Shown piece after piece: positions 23,398 to 36,496 of a stretch of DNA of 64,000 bases. The translations under genes and the position numbers were made by a program. Each line of letters starts with the position of its first letter. Positions within the stretch are counted from its first letter, which is position 1. The notes under the pieces are model-generated. The model did no database searches, was not told where the DNA came from, and worked only from the letters and a program-made list of their open reading frames with translations. The DNA comes from Gonocerus acuteangulatus (lineage: Eukaryota > Arthropoda > Insecta > Hemiptera > Coreidae): the NCBI GenBank assembly GCA_946811695.1, contig OX328128.1, positions 29,435,457 through 29,499,456 on the forward strand, in the 5' to 3' direction.

Positions 23398-24442
23398 AAA
23401 GTCCGACTCGTTGTAATTCGTTGTAATTTTAAGTATCTTGTTTTACTAGCAAATTCGTCTTTCTATTATAATCAACTGTAAATATGTGCTTCATGGCGAA
23501 TAAAATTCCATTCTGTCGTGGGTTAAATCTTTCTATAAAATAATAAATAACGATATCTTCAGTTAGAGGCTATGAGGAAGGTCATATACACAGGAGAATT
23601 CAAAACAAACTACGTCATCATGATTAGCCACTGCCATCTTGATTACCACAGCCACTCGAAACTTATTACAAATACCTTTCACCGTTTCTTAGCTTATTTT
23701 ACTACTATACCAATTTTACTGATAAATGCAATTTAAAACAAGAAACAACCAATTAAAAAGAGAGATAAACAAAGAGAAAAACCCTTTCTACAAAACAAAA
23801 CAAACACTTTTTAAGTTTTAGGCGCTTATATGTCTGATTGATGTTGCCCCATCGAATATTGCTTCAGAACCTTGTTTGTAGAGAATTTAGTAAGCATTCG
23901 AATGGTCACTTTCCACTTAGCACGATTTCCCAACCGTTATCGAGATATTTACGAAAAATGTATGAAGATCCGAAAACTTTTCATGTCTATTAACAAAATA
24001 TTTTTTTCGCATACTTCCTTAACTCCAAATATAACCAAAATTTTAACATCTTAGTTGGGATTAGTTTCCAAGTTGTAGAAAATATTTCAATTGAATCCCG
24101 CGATTCTAAGTACTCACAAAAATATAATGACTTACAAAAACATTGATTCCACTTTTCTCAGGAACGGTTGCAAATATCGCCTTATAAATGGTTTCATTCG
24201 TTTTCTTATGTTAGGAAACCTATAAAACAAGTACCTGCAAGCATATAAACACAAAAACGTAAGCGTTACGATTTTTTTTGCGCGAATTTCGCCCCAAACA
24301 CTATCTTCTAGTGGGCGGATTCTGCTGGTTAACGAACTTGACCTTTCAAATTAGACGCCAGATTTTTGTACCAAATTTCGTTAAAATCGGACCATTTTTG
24401 AGCTTGCTAGAGCGCGAACAGACAAGCATATATATAAATACA

Positions 24443-24497
<55 letters not shown>

Positions 24498-25970
24498 AAT
24501 TTGGGCTACCTATATTTTCGTGATCTATAGGGTCTAAAACGTGAAAGTTTCTAGTCGGCACTTCCGGATTGCGTCATGAGGTCAACCTATGGCGATAGGA
24601 AGTGAGCGCGCTAAAAGAACAGAGTTTATTTTAACGCGGTTACTCCCTACCTCCATAGGGAGAATCCACTTATGAGGTTGACCTCACGACGCAATCCGGA
24701 AGTGCCGACAAGAAATTTTCTCGTTTCAGACCCCATAGATCAACTTGTCTGTTCGCGCTCCTGACGGCTCAAAAATGGTCCGATTTTGATGAAATTTGGT
24801 ACAAAAATCTGTCGTCTGATTTGAAAGGTCACTTTCGTTAACTAGCAGAATCCGCCCACTGGAAGATAGTGTTTGGGACGAAATTCGCGCAAAAAAATCG
24901 TAACGCCTACGTTTTTGAGTTCATATGCTTGCAGGTACTTGTTTTTTAGGTTTCTTAACATAATAAAACGAATGAAACCCTTTTTAAGGCGATATCTGTA
25001 ACCGTTTTTGAGAAAAGTGGAACAAATGTTTTTGTAAGTCTTTATTTTATGTGGGTACTTAGAATCGCGGAATTCAATTAGAATATTTTCTACATCATGG
25101 AAATTAATCCCAACTAAGATGTTTAAATTTTGGTTATATTTGGAGTTAAGGAAGTATGCGAAAAAAATTATTTTATTAGTAGACATGGAAAGTTTTCGGA
25201 TCTTCATACATTTTTCGTAAATATCTCGATAGCGGATGGGAAATCATGGTAAGTGGAAGGTGACCATTCGAATGCTTACTAAATTCTCTACAAAAAAGGT
25301 TCTGAAGAAATATTCCATGGGGCAACGTCAATCAGAGATATAAGCGCTTGAATCTTAAAAAGTGTTTGTTTTGTTGTTTTGGAAGGGTTTTTCTCTTTGT
25401 TTGTCTCAGTTTTTAATTGGTTGTTTTTTGTTTTAAATTGCATTTATCAGTAAAATTAGTATTATAGTAAAATAAGCTAAGAAACTATAAAAGGTACTGG
25501 TAATAAGTTTGCAGTGGCTGCGGTAATCAAGATGGCTGTGGCTAATCATGATGACGTATGCATAGTTTGTTTTGAATTCTCCTATCTATATAACCTTCCT
25601 CATAGCCTCCAACTGAAGTTATCATTATTTCTTATTTTATAGAAAGATTTAGCCCACGCCAGAATGGAATTTTATTCGCTATGAAGCACATATTTACAGT
25701 TAATTGTAACAGTAAAACGAATTTGCTAGTAAAACAAGATACTGTAATTGACAACGAATTTTTGGTTGTTTTGAATAGAGCTTTCTCAGCAGTAGTCGAA
25801 GAGTAAGTACGTTTTCAGTAATAGTATTGGCTTATACAGATCAAGAATTATCCGCTTCTGTGTATGTTGGCTACTGTCAGTTTCCTGTGAGTTGTGATGC
25901 TATTCTATTCCATTTCTTCGAGATGTACGTAACCGCACTAAGATGACGCAGTTCCTGCGAGTCGGACTTT
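23398..25970. mobile_element. Two family F elements joined tail to tail (2.57-kb palindrome)
   Basis: Left end AAAGTCCGACTCG (23398-23410) and right end CGAGTCGGACTTT (25958-25970) are exact inversions. The left unit runs plus to GCGCGCTAAAA (24607-24617); the right unit runs minus from TTTTAACGCGG (24633). The arms share long stretches in inverted order: CTAACTGAAG-type sequence, GGTGACCATTCGAATGCTTA, GCGCGAATTTCG and CAATCCGGAAGTGCCGAC. The left arm lacks about 230 bp just inside its end; the right arm lacks the (TA)n tract that the left has at 24447-24495. No coding capacity. Confidence 0.8.
24447..24495. repeat. (TA)n microsatellite inside family F
   Basis: About 24 TA units at the fixed internal position typical of family F. 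Confidence 0.95.
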
Positions 25971-26038
25971 TTATTATTATATAGAATTGATATTGTTTTA
26001 GTATTATTGGAATTTAGTTAGTATTATTAGATATCTAT

Positions 26039-26152
<114 letters not shown>

Positions 26153-26449
26153 TTATGTGTGTGTGTGTATGTAAATTGTTGTGAGTTTGTGCGTTTGAGT
26201 ATGCATTTTACAAGTACAAGTATACATTTTATTTATCTTTGTTATTATTATAAGTTTTGCTTCCTTATCTTATTTTATTTATTCACTTATATGTTCAATT
26301 ATTTTTTTTTTTTCTTTTTCTATACAAGTAGTAAGATTGTATAAATAGGGTGTTTATTTATTTATTTTGTCTCTTCATTTAAAGATGTTTATTGTATATA
26401 GTGTAAATATTTAGTATTTTGTTTATTTAATTTTGTAATGCTTCTGTAG

Positions 26450-26510
26450 TTTTTTTTTTGTTTTTTTTTTTTTTTTAAAGGCGCTTAACGTCTAGGTTAC
26501 CAGCGCCTAC
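26450..26510 (-). mobile_element. Isolated SINE 3' tail with poly(A) (minus strand)
   Basis: Minus-strand reading: GGCGCTGGTAACCTAGACGT, then TAAGCGCC and TTT followed by a long A run (plus-strand T tract 26450-26476). Corresponds to the shared SINE tail stem-loop, here with a six-base stem GGCGCT/AGCGCC. No tRNA or 5S head is recognisable, so the copy is 5'-truncated. Confidence 0.6.
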
Positions 26511-26599
26511 CTGTAGTTATTTCTTATTAGTAATAATCTTAATCAAATTTGGTAGATTCCTTCCTGTAAAATTGTAAATTTTTAAGAGCAATCAAATAT

Positions 26600-27350
26600 T
26601 CATTCATATGCTTGTAAGTACTTCTTTTACAGGCTTCCAGGCCTAGAAAAACGAAAGTAACCATTTCTAAGGCGATAGCTTTAACCGTTTTCGAGAAAAG
26701 TCGAAAATAGTTGTTGAATCAAGTTTTTGGTTTGGGTACATATAATCATGGGATTAAGTTAAAATATTTTTTGCATGTTTGAAATTCATATAAACAAAGA
26801 TTTTTAAATATTGGTTACATTTGGAGTTAAGGACGGATTAGAATTAAATATTTTATTTGTATATTTTCCTTAATATCTCAAAAACGTTTGGAAATCTTAG
26901 TAAGTGAATGGTTACCATTCGAAAGGTTACTAAATCCTCTACAAAAAAGATTCTGAAGCAATTTTAGATTAGGGGATGTCAATCGTGAAAATAATTGCTT
27001 AAAACTTCAAATGTGTTTGATTTGTTCTTTAGAACGGGCTTTTGTCTAAATCCTTTTTATTGATATTTTTTGTTTTAAATTGCATTTATCTGTAATATTA
27101 GTATTATGGTAAAAGAAAATAAGAAACAGTAAGCAGTGTGTTTTTAGAGCGAACCTTGACAAGGGCAGGGAGTCATTTTTCTTTCAGGTAGAAGTATGCA
27201 CCCTTACAACCGTGACCTATTTGGGGTCATAAATTATTTCATGAAAGGTCTAACCAAAATTATAGTTGTTTCTATTTCAACCTTTCCAAATGACATTAGG
27301 CATAAGAACGGAACCGCGCTAAGATGATGCAGTTCCTGCGAGTCGGACGT
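26600..27350 (-). mobile_element. Family F element, minus orientation, lacking its hairpin end
   Basis: Runs from a CTTGTAAGTACTTC segment through GGCGATAGCTTTAACCGTTT and GGTTACCATTCG-like sequence to the terminus GCAGTTCCTGCGAGTCGGAC at 27329-27348. The part with (TA)n and the GGAACCGCG hairpin is absent. Confidence 0.7.
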
Positions 27351-27544
27351 TATTACTAGTTTTGTTGCAAATCTTCGTTCCAGAGTACCGGATATAGCAT
27401 GAAATTCAGGCGAACAATTTCGACTACAACCACAAAAATCGCTGGAATAGGAGGCCGGATAATACGGTGACCCAGCACTAAAACTTATAAAATCGAATAA
27501 CTATACAAACGTTAAAGTAATATCTATTATTTTTATTGTATACT

Positions 27545-27767
27545 AAATGTTACCCGGCGTGCCATGCTACACCTACTTTCTGCATCTAGAGAAACCTAGC
27601 CTATGACCCTTACCAGATCAAGAAAACATAAAGACAGACAAATGGTAGACGTTCTTGAGTTATTCTACGGCACTTCCCGGATCAAGATCTCCCGGTGTGC
27701 CAAGTTTGGTCAAAATCGGTTAAACGGTGTGGATTTGTGTAAGGAACAAACAGACCGACACGTGATA

Positions 27768-27822
<55 letters not shown>
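27545..27822 (+). repeat. Dispersed repeat ending in (TA)n, LINE 3'-end-like
   Basis: GTTACCCGGCGTGCCATGCT then GTGCCAAGTTTGGTCAAAAT and CGGTTAAACGG, followed by GAACAAACAGACCGAC and a (TA)n array (27765-27822). Similar segments occur at 41200-41290 and 41470-41560. A conserved CCAAGTTTGGTCAAAATCGG block ahead of a simple repeat is typical of 3' ends of some non-LTR elements, but that assignment is an inference. Confidence 0.55.
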
Positions 27823-27825
<3 letters not shown>

Positions 27826-27832
27826 TTTCACT

Positions 27833-28784
27833 GCCAAAAAAGTCCGACCCGCAGGAACTGCAGCATCTTAGCGCGGTTCCGTTCTTATCCCTATACTCAT
27901 TTAGAATGATTAAAATAGAAGCTGTTATTATTTTGGGTCCACATTTCTAGAAAGGTCTTGATTTACAATCTTACCTGGATGGGTCGGCCAACCCTCCCTA
28001 GGAAGGACCCCGCTAGGCAGTTGAAAAGCTATATCTTGGAAATCTATATCTCTAACATTAAATTGATTTTTCTTATTTTTCTTAACCTGAATTATTATAA
28101 AATACATTATCCAACTATAAGCAATTAAAAAATAACAAGGAATAAAAACAGACAAAAAGATCAGTTCGAATAAGCGAAATCAATTACTTTAAAGTTTTAA
28201 GCACTTATTTCTCCGATTGACATCGCCTAATCAAAACTTTCATCAGAACCTTTTTTGTAGAGCATTTAGTAAGCTTTCTAATGGTATTCTTCCGTTTCCC
28301 AAGGTTCTCAACCTTTTTCGGGATATTAAGGAAAGTATACAAAGTTACCAAACCTTTTTATGTCTTTTAATAAAATATTTTATTCTAACCCTTCCTTAAC
28401 TCCAAACGTAACCAAAATTTCAACATATTATTTTTAATGAAAGTAGAACATGCAACTGAATCCCATGATTCTAAGTACCCAAATTAAAAACGGTATTCAA
28501 AAACTATTTTTCCAATTTTCTCGAAAACGGTTAAAGCTATCGCCTTGAAAATGGTTTCATTCGTTTTCCTAGCCCAAGAAGCCTATAAAAAGAGTACTTA
28601 CAAGCTTATGAATTTAAAAACGTAAGCGTTACGATTTTTTCTGCGCGAATTTCGCCCCAAACTCCATCTTCCAGTGGGCGGATTTTGCTGGTTAACGAAC
28701 TTGACCTTTCATATTGGACGACTGATTTTTGTACCAAATTTTATCAAAATCGGACCATTCGTCTTCGAGCTAGAGAGCGAACAG

Positions 28785-28877
<93 letters not shown>

Positions 28878-29022
28878 AAAATTTGAACCACCGTTATTTT
28901 CGGTCTCTAGGGGTTCTGAAACGCGAAATTTTCGTGTCGGCACTTCCGGATTTTTTCATTGTATCAACCTTATAAGCGGGGTTCCTCCCTAAGGGGGAGG
29001 GAGGAACCCCGCTAAAAAGAAC
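27833..29022 (+). mobile_element. Family F element, complete single copy (reference copy)
   Basis: Starts AAAAAGTCCGACCCGCAGGA, with TTAGCGCGGTTCC some 25 bp inside. The middle holds CTCCGATTGACATCGCCTAA, GCGCGAATTTCGCCCC, TTTCATATTGGACG, a (TA)n tract (28788-28877) and CACCGTTATTTTCGGTCTCT. It ends with a strong hairpin (GGGGTTCCTCCCT, loop, AGGGAGGAACCCC) followed by GCTAAAAA. The subterminal TTAGCGCGGTTCC and terminal GGAACCGCGCTAA are inverted repeats. About 1.19 kb, with no meaningful open frame. The ends do not fit a canonical Helitron (no flanking A/T with 5' TC), although a terminal hairpin, subterminal inverted repeats and an internal microsatellite resemble Helentron-associated HINE elements. 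Classification is open. Confidence 0.8.
28788..28877. repeat. (TA)n microsatellite inside family F
   Basis: About 90 bp of TA with two short interruptions. Confidence 0.95.
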
Positions 29023-29654
29023 GTACGATATTCTGCATCCATCTCCAGGCTGTATGCACCTGCAGTCCAACATGGCCGCCAGCATAACCGCAGTACTGCC
29101 AACCCGACCACATGAAACACCACTCTGAGCTCATATTTCACAGCCACAGCCTCCTCGAATGCCATTACCTGTGAAGGCCTACCTTTCACAATACACCGTG
29201 GGATATAGTTGAGCTTTTCAGCTGGCAAAAATTCATGGCGGACTGGGCAGCGAAATTAATTCATCTCTCGCTGGGGTTTTCGGCGAAGCATTCCCTCGTG
29301 TAATTATAAATGGAATACACGTCTACCACACCCACTCCGCCCTAAGCCTGTACCCACAGCTATTTTTCTCATACATATATTTCCTCGCTACACGACAGAA
29401 AATATATTTCAAATAAAACAGGATACAAAACAAAAAATAAAGAAGAATGCCAACTAAAAGCCCGTCCTTGGCTATTTTCTTCTTGCCTTTGTATACATTA
29501 CCGAATATAACTCTCTCTCTTTACTAAAGAGAAGATTTCAAGAAGTTCTCTCGCTCTAAGTGTAAAAATCCCCACTCCCCAATCTCTCTCTTTCCCGCTC
29601 TTCCTCTCAAATCGTCCCCTTTTCTCTCTCTCTCATATATAAATAAGGGCGAGG
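29023..29654. other. Unique, relatively GC-balanced stretch
   Basis: Less AT-rich than its surroundings. On the minus strand 29240-29179 a short open stretch (FLPAEKLNYIPRCIVKGRPS) lies between a possible acceptor CCCAG and a donor-like CACAG/GTAATG. CT-rich sequence at 29510-29640. I cannot identify a gene. Confidence 0.3.
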
Positions 29655-29792
29655 TACCCGCAAATGGTAAAATCAGGTGGCCGGAGCATAATACTGACCT
29701 CACTGTCTCCCTAGTGTGCCGTATGGTCAAGAATCAGATACCTTTAAAGTATCTGCCCCTTTGGCCCTTTTGGCCTGTTACGTTACTAATAA
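29655..29792 (+). mobile_element. 5'-truncated SINE family B tail
   Basis: GGCCGGAGCATAATACTGAC, then CTCCCTAGTGTGCCG and AATCAGATACC, followed by AGTATCTGCCCC and TTGGCCTGTTACG. This matches the 3' third of the complete SINE at 58786-59129, at about 85 percent by eye. Confidence 0.75.
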
Positions 29793-30476
29793 AAAAGTCC
29801 GACTCGCAGGAACTGCGTCATCTTAGCGCGGTTCCGTATATCTCGAAGAAGTGGAGTAGATTAGGCATCACAAATATCAGGAAACTGACAGTAGCCAACT
29901 TACACAGAAGCGGATAATTCTTAATCCTCATTCTTGAGGAAGGCTGAATAAGTCAATACAATTGTGTACTAAAAACGTACTCACTCTACGAATACTGCTC
30001 AGCAGGCTCTATTCCAAACAACCGAAAATTCGTTGTCATTTTACTAGCAAATTCGTTTCACTGTAATAATCAACTGTAAATATGTGCTTCGTGGCAAATA
30101 AGTTCATTCCCTCGTGGGTTAAATCTTTCTATAAAATAAGAAATAATGATAACTTCAGTTGTAGCAGGAGGAAGGTTATATAGATAGGAGAATGCAAAAC
30201 AAACCTACGTATACGCTATCATGGTTAGCCACAGCCATCTTGATTTCCACAGCTTTTCCAAACGTATTACCTACACCTTTCACCGTTTCTTAGCTTATTT
30301 TACTACAATACTAATTTTACTGATAAATGCAATTTAAAACAAAAAACAACCAATTAAAAATCTCTATAGGGAGAACCCGCTTATGAGGTTGACCTCACGA
30401 CGCAATCCGGAAGTGCCGACTAGAAACTTTCACGTTTCAGACCCTATAGATCACAAAAATATAGGTGGCCCAAATT

Positions 30477-30561
<85 letters not shown>
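30477..30561. repeat. (TA)n microsatellite inside family F
   Basis: About 85 bp of TA interrupted by TGTATAAATA. Confidence 0.95.
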
Positions 30562-30569
<8 letters not shown>

Positions 30570-31443
30570 TTACATGTATATGCTTGTCTGTTCGTGTTCT
30601 AGCAAGCTCAAAAATGGTCCGATTTTATCGCAATTTGGTAAAAAAATCTGTCGTCTAATTTGAAAGGTCAAGTTCGTTAACCAGCAGAATCCGCCCACTA
30701 GAAGATAGTTTTTGGGGCGAAATTACCGCAAAAAAAATCGTAACGCTTACGTTTTTGAGTTTATATGCTTGCAGGTACTTGTTTTATAGGGTTCTTAACA
30801 TAAGAAAATGAATGAAACCATTTATAAGGCGATATCTGTAACCGTTCCTGAGAAGAGTGGAATCAATATTTTTGTAAGTAATTATATTTTTGTGAGTACT
30901 TAGAATCGCGGGATTGAATTGAAATATTTTCTACAACTTGGAAATTAATCCCAACTAAAATGTTTAAATTTTGGTTAAATTTGGAGTTAAGGAAGTATGC
31001 GGAAAAAAAATTTTATTAATAGACATGAAAAGTTTTCGGATCTTCATACATTTTTCTTAAATATCTCGATAAAGGTTGGGAAATCGTGCTAAGTGGAAGG
31101 TGACCATTCGAATGCTTACTAAATTCTCTACAAAAAAGTTTCTAAAGCAATATTCGATGATGCAACATCAATCAGACATAAAAGCGCCTAAAACTTAAAA
31201 AAGTCCGACTCGCAGGAACTGCAGCATCTTAGCGCGGTTCCGTTCATGTCCCTAGTCTCGTGAAAATTGTCAAAATCCTCTCGAACATCTCGAATAAAAG
31301 TGATATTAAGGCGTCAGGGACACCGACAGTAGCTAACTTTTACACAGAAGCGGAAATTACAGAATCTGGCTCTCATTCTAAAGCAAAGCTCTATAAATCA
31401 ATACAAAATATGCCTAATAAAGCCTTTCTAGTGGATACAGAAG

Positions 31444-31694
31444 CATGGGCGTATATGAGGGGGGGGGGCCTGGGGGCTGCAGCCCCTCCCGAAATTTTGA
31501 ATTGATGATAAAAACTTCTCGTAAAACCCTTAAAAATAAATTAAATAAGATCACTTAGTTCATAAAACATATTTTATTTTACGTGTAATAGCGTTTTAGT
31601 TGCCTAAAACTATTCCAAGCTCTAAATATTTAGTATTCCATACCCTGGAAATGGTCTCAGCCCCCCCCCGAAATTGTTTTTATATACGCCCATG
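31444..31694. mobile_element. hAT-like MITE, copy 1
   Basis: Ends CATGGGCGTATAT and ATATACGCCCATG are inverted repeats, with G-rich left and C-rich right subterminal tracts. Flanking octamers TACAGAAG (31436-31443) and TTCAGAAG (31695-31702) differ by one base, consistent with an 8-bp target duplication. The internal sequence matches copy 2 at 55375 almost throughout (AAATAAATTAAATAAGATCA). Confidence 0.75.
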
Positions 31695-32825
31695 TTCAGA
31701 AGGATCAAGAAGAAGTACACAAGATTGAGTAGAATACCCTGCCTAATATAGCCTATATAGAATAATATGCTGAATAAAACCTATCTAGTTAATACACAAG
31801 GACACATAAAAGTCTTGACGAATAACAAGTCAAGAAAAAAAACTTTATTTAACAAAATAAAACAAAGTTTAGTTGCCCAACTACAATAGAATAATATACC
31901 TAATTAAGTCTATGGAGTAGATACAAATGGACCAAAAACAAGTCTTGTGGAATATTGTTTTTTTTCTAATTAAATACTTTTTATCAATATTTAGTATATA
32001 ACCTTTGTTGAAAACTATTGATTGCTAATTGATGAATCGGTTTACAACTAAGTAGTCTTTATGAATATTTAGTATATAACCTATGTTTGGATCTGTGTTT
32101 TTGGGGTGCTCTCCGCCTAGGCTTTGTATTTGTGTCGGCAGATACCTGGGGTATATTTACAGCTCTTTAGGATTAACTCTTAGCAGGTAAATTTCCTGCG
32201 GACCTTCTGCTTCTACGGGCATTGAACCACCATATCGCTCATAGTATCTAACCGTTGTGAAGTTTATTTTTTGGATTTAGGACTTAATTTACATATGTAG
32301 ACTAAATCATAGCAAGAAGTAATCCTCCGTCGTCGGTTCTTAACTATGTAGACTCGCTAATGTTATCCAATCTTACATACATCGTATTTAAAATCCACAG
32401 CAAAAACACGACATTTCATCAGAATCCCCTGCTGAATAAAACTTATATAGAATAATATGCAAAATAAAGCCTATCTAGTGGATAAAAATAGAGGAAAAAA
32501 GCCGTTCGTGGTGGTAGAAAATCTTAAAAGTATTTCGCTGAGAAATCTCCGAAATATTGTCACTAATTTTACGTATCCTGTTTTATAGCCAAATAGATTT
32601 ATATTCTATAATCAATAAGAAAAACCTACTAACAATAAAAAACTATGGGTAACAGATGAAAATAGGGAATACCAAAAATAATTCTAAAGAACGAAATCAA
32701 CACCAGTACTGTAATCTAGATATTCATACGGCATCTTCGAATTCTAACAAACAAAATATTGATTCTAATTATACGTATCCTGTTTTATTGACAAATACAT
32801 TTGACTACTATAAGCAATTAAAAAC

Positions 32826-32936
32826 ACTAGGGAATATGCCAAATAACTCGGAATAGGAGCCTCGACAGTTTCAAGACATTTGAAGGAAATCGACAAATCC
32901 AAAACTGACATTTCATACGGTACAGCCTGATATATT
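32826..32936 (+). mobile_element. Mariner fragment with the same internal deletion as 14292
   Basis: CACTAGGGAATATGCC, GACAGTTTCAAGACATTTGA then AAATCC joined directly to AAAACTGACATTTCATACGG and TACAGCCTGA, followed by TA. The coding part would read VSRHLKEIDKSK before running into the end, as in 14322-14644. The 5' half is missing. The terminal repeat is better preserved here and gives TCAGGCTGTACCGTATGAAA as the likely family terminus. Confidence 0.85.
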
Positions 32937-34031
32937 TTTAACAATGAATTGCTTTTCTTATTTTAATTAATCAGTTTTATTGTCAAATACATTATCCTAC
33001 TATAACCAATGAAAAAACAACAAGGAATAAAAACAAACAAGAAGAACCGTTCGAATAAACGAAATCAATTACTTCAAAGTTTAAGCACTTATTTCTCCGA
33101 TTGACATAGCCTAATCAAAAATTGTTTCAGAATTTTTTTTGTAGAACATTTAGTAAGCTTTCGCATGGTAACCCTCCGTTTACCAATATTCCTAACCGTC
33201 TTCGAGATATCAGGGAATGTATACGAAGTTCCCAAAACATTTCATGTCTGTTAATAAAATATTTTATTCTAATCCTTCCTTAGCTCCAAACGTAACCGAA
33301 ATTTTAACATATTAGTGTTGATGAAATTCAAACATGCAGAAAACGTTTCAACTGAATCCCATAATTTTAAGTATCAAAATCAAAGACAAAAAGAACAGTT
33401 CGAATAAGCGAAATCAATTACTTTAATGTTTTAAGCACTTATTTCTCCGATTGACATCGCCTAATCAAAACTTTCATTAGAACCTTTTTTGTAGAACATT
33501 TAGTAAGCTTTCCAATGGTATTCTTTCATTTCCCAAGATTCTTAACCTTTTTCGAGATATTAAGGAAAGTATACAAAGTTACCAAAACTTTTTTATGTCT
33601 GTTAATAAAATATTTTATTCTAACCCTTCCTTAACTCCAAACGCAACCAAAATTTCAACATATTAGTTTTAATGAAAGTAGAAGATGCAGTAAATGTTTC
33701 AACTGAATCCCATGATTCTAAGTACCCAAACCAAAAACGGCATTCAAAAATTATTTTTTCAGTTTTCTCGAAAACGGTTAAAGCTATCGCCTTGAAAATG
33801 GTTTCATTCGTTTTCCTAGCCCAAGAAGCCTATAAAACGAGTACTTACAAGCTTATGAACTCCAAAACGTAAGCGTTACGATTTTTTTTGCGCGAATTTC
33901 GCCCCAAACGCCATCTTCCAGTCGGCGGATTTTGCTGGTTAACGAACTTGACCTTTCAAATTGGACGACAGATTTTTGTACCAAATTTCATCAAAATCGG
34001 ACCATCAGGGAAGCCAGAAATGAGCGAACAG

Positions 34032-34196
<165 letters not shown>

Positions 34197-34943
34197 AATT
34201 TGAACCACCGTTATTTTCGGTCTCTAGGGGTTCTGAAACGCGAAATTTTCTTGTCGGCACTTCCGGATTGTTTCATTGTATCAACCTTATAAGCGGGGTT
34301 CCTCCCTATTGGGGAGGGAGGAACCGCGCTAAAAGTGTTTGTTTTGTTTTGTAGAAAGGGTTTTTCTCTTTGTTTATCTCTCTTTTTAATTGGTTGTATC
34401 TTGTTTTAAATTGCATTTATCAGTAAAATTGGTATAGTAGTAAAATAAGCTAAGAAACGGTGAAAGGTATTTGTAATAAGTTTCGAGTGGCTGTGGTAAT
34501 CAAGATGACAGTGGCTTATCATGATGACGTAGTTCGTTTTGAATTCTCCTGTGTATATGACCTTCCTCATAGCCTCTAACTGAAGTTATCGTTATTTCTT
34601 ATTTTATAGAAATATTTAACCCACGACAGAATGGAATTTTATTCGCCATGAAGCACATATTTACACTTGATTATAACAGTAAGACGAATTTGCTAGTAAA
34701 ACAAGATACTTAAAATGACAACGAATTTTTGGTTGTTTAGAATAGAGCCTTCTCAGCAGTAGTTAAAGAGTAAGTACGTTTTCAGTACATAATTGTATTG
34801 ACTTATACAGATTAAGAATTATCGGTTTCTGTGTAAGTTGGCTACTGTCAGTTTCCTGTGATTTGTGATGCTAATCTATTCCATTTCTTCGAGATGTACG
34901 TAACCGCGCTAAGATGATGCAGTTCCTGCGAGTCGGACTTTCT

Positions 34944-36160
34944 TTGGTTACAGATTGTAATACTTAGTTTTACTTACATAAGTCTTAATTTGTGCTTAAT
35001 AAAATAATATTAAACTATTAAAGATAACTTTGTTTAAATAGCACCAACATTTTTTATTTTGTATCAATATTTAAGGATAAGGAACTATAGCTATATGTAT
35101 ATATATATTTGTGTGTGTATAGTATATCTATAATATTTAAACGTAATTAACTAATGTAGTGATCCATTTGATAGTGGTTGGGAAATACGTAGTTTAGGAC
35201 CCATTAAAAGGCCTATAAATGTCTAAAATAACTATTATTGCTCTAAATGGTCTCGAGTAACCATCACGCGATGAGTCCATTCTCCGAATCCATCGTTTCT
35301 CTGAGTCCGTGTCACGCTATCTATGCGGCCCGTTTATGCGCGGGTATATCTACCTACTCAAGGTAGATTTCGGCTACGTGCGTCAGTGATTGCCAAGTGT
35401 CATTTGAGTATTTAATTGAATAGCTCCAAAAAATCCATCCCCATTGCAATAGTGCAGCATTATCGACGGTTCTATTGTTGTTTTTCAGTAAGAAAGGCCC
35501 AAATCGCTATCATAGCAAAAGAAAGAACAACGAAATCCTAGCACACGTTCTTTGAATCCTCATCCCTGGCATTGTATGACAATTCAATGGCTTAGTGCCA
35601 AAGGTGACTAACCCACAATTAGAACAAACTGAGAAAATTAGAGCTAGGAAGAATATGAAAAAAAAAATGGTGACAGAAATGATTTTAATTGGTCCAATTA
35701 AAATAATTTCTGTTACCAACACTACGAACAATTAGTAGTGTAAGTGCCTTTTGTGTAGAATGTCCTTTCCAACATTTGATTTTCGAGATATGTTTTTTTT
35801 TGTATTTTATGGGATTGCGAATGGAAACGCAAAAGGTTTCTGTACAAGAATATCGCCAGCGTTTTTCTCAAAGGAGGAATCTCTAATATCAAACTATTAT
35901 AATTCCATTCGCAACCTCATAACAAAAAATCATATTATGAAATTCAATATGTAAGTTGAAGTGGGGCTGGGGAAAGAACAATAGATTCATTGCTTCGCAA
36001 ATTGTTCAAAATATTAGCTTAAATTGGTGACTTTTTAAACCTACCAATATATGCTAGTATTTTAAACAATTTTGGGGAGCAACTACTAACACTTTCTTCA
36101 CGAAATTCGATGTTGGAAAAGGACATTGTGCACTAAAGACACTACTAAAACCAATAAAAA
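34944..36160. other. No recognisable feature
   Basis: Mixed-composition sequence with a short (TA)n near 35095-35110. Short frames only. Confidence 0.5.
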
Positions 36161-36165
36161 TTTGT

Positions 36166-36245
36166 TTCTGAGATGAAGAAACAAAGATTTGTAACTGAGA
36201 TGAAGAAACAAAGATTTGTAACTGAGATGAAGAAACAAATATTTG
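36166..36245 (+). repeat. Tandem repeat, three 27-bp units
   Basis: TGAGATGAAGAAACAAAGAT followed by TTGTAAC, repeated with very few changes. Confidence 0.85.
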
Positions 36246-36496
36246 TTTGTTGTAATTTAATGCAATTCATTTTTAGGGGAATTTTTAATCTTTATTTTTT
36301 TTTTTGTTTCTTGTTCCCTTGCATACGTAAATGTTAAATGAAGATGGGCTTCGTTCACACCATATCAAAGCTTACGAAAGTTTTTTTTGAGATCCGGGAT
36401 GTTTAGATCTAATCTATAGAAAACGATTTGAGCTGTAAATATCCACAAAACTCGATTTAGCCCTAAAGTTATGTTTTTGAGCAAACAAAACATCTT

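Noticed and set aside
23398..25970. LTR retrotransposon
   Set aside because: The long repeats are inverted, not direct, and there is no primer-binding site, polypurine tract or gag-pol remnant.
27833..29022. Canonical Helitron
   Set aside because: The element has a hairpin and CTAA near one end, but the other end is not A/TC, the hairpin is not spaced 10-12 bp from CTRR, and targets are A/T runs instead of AT dinucleotides.
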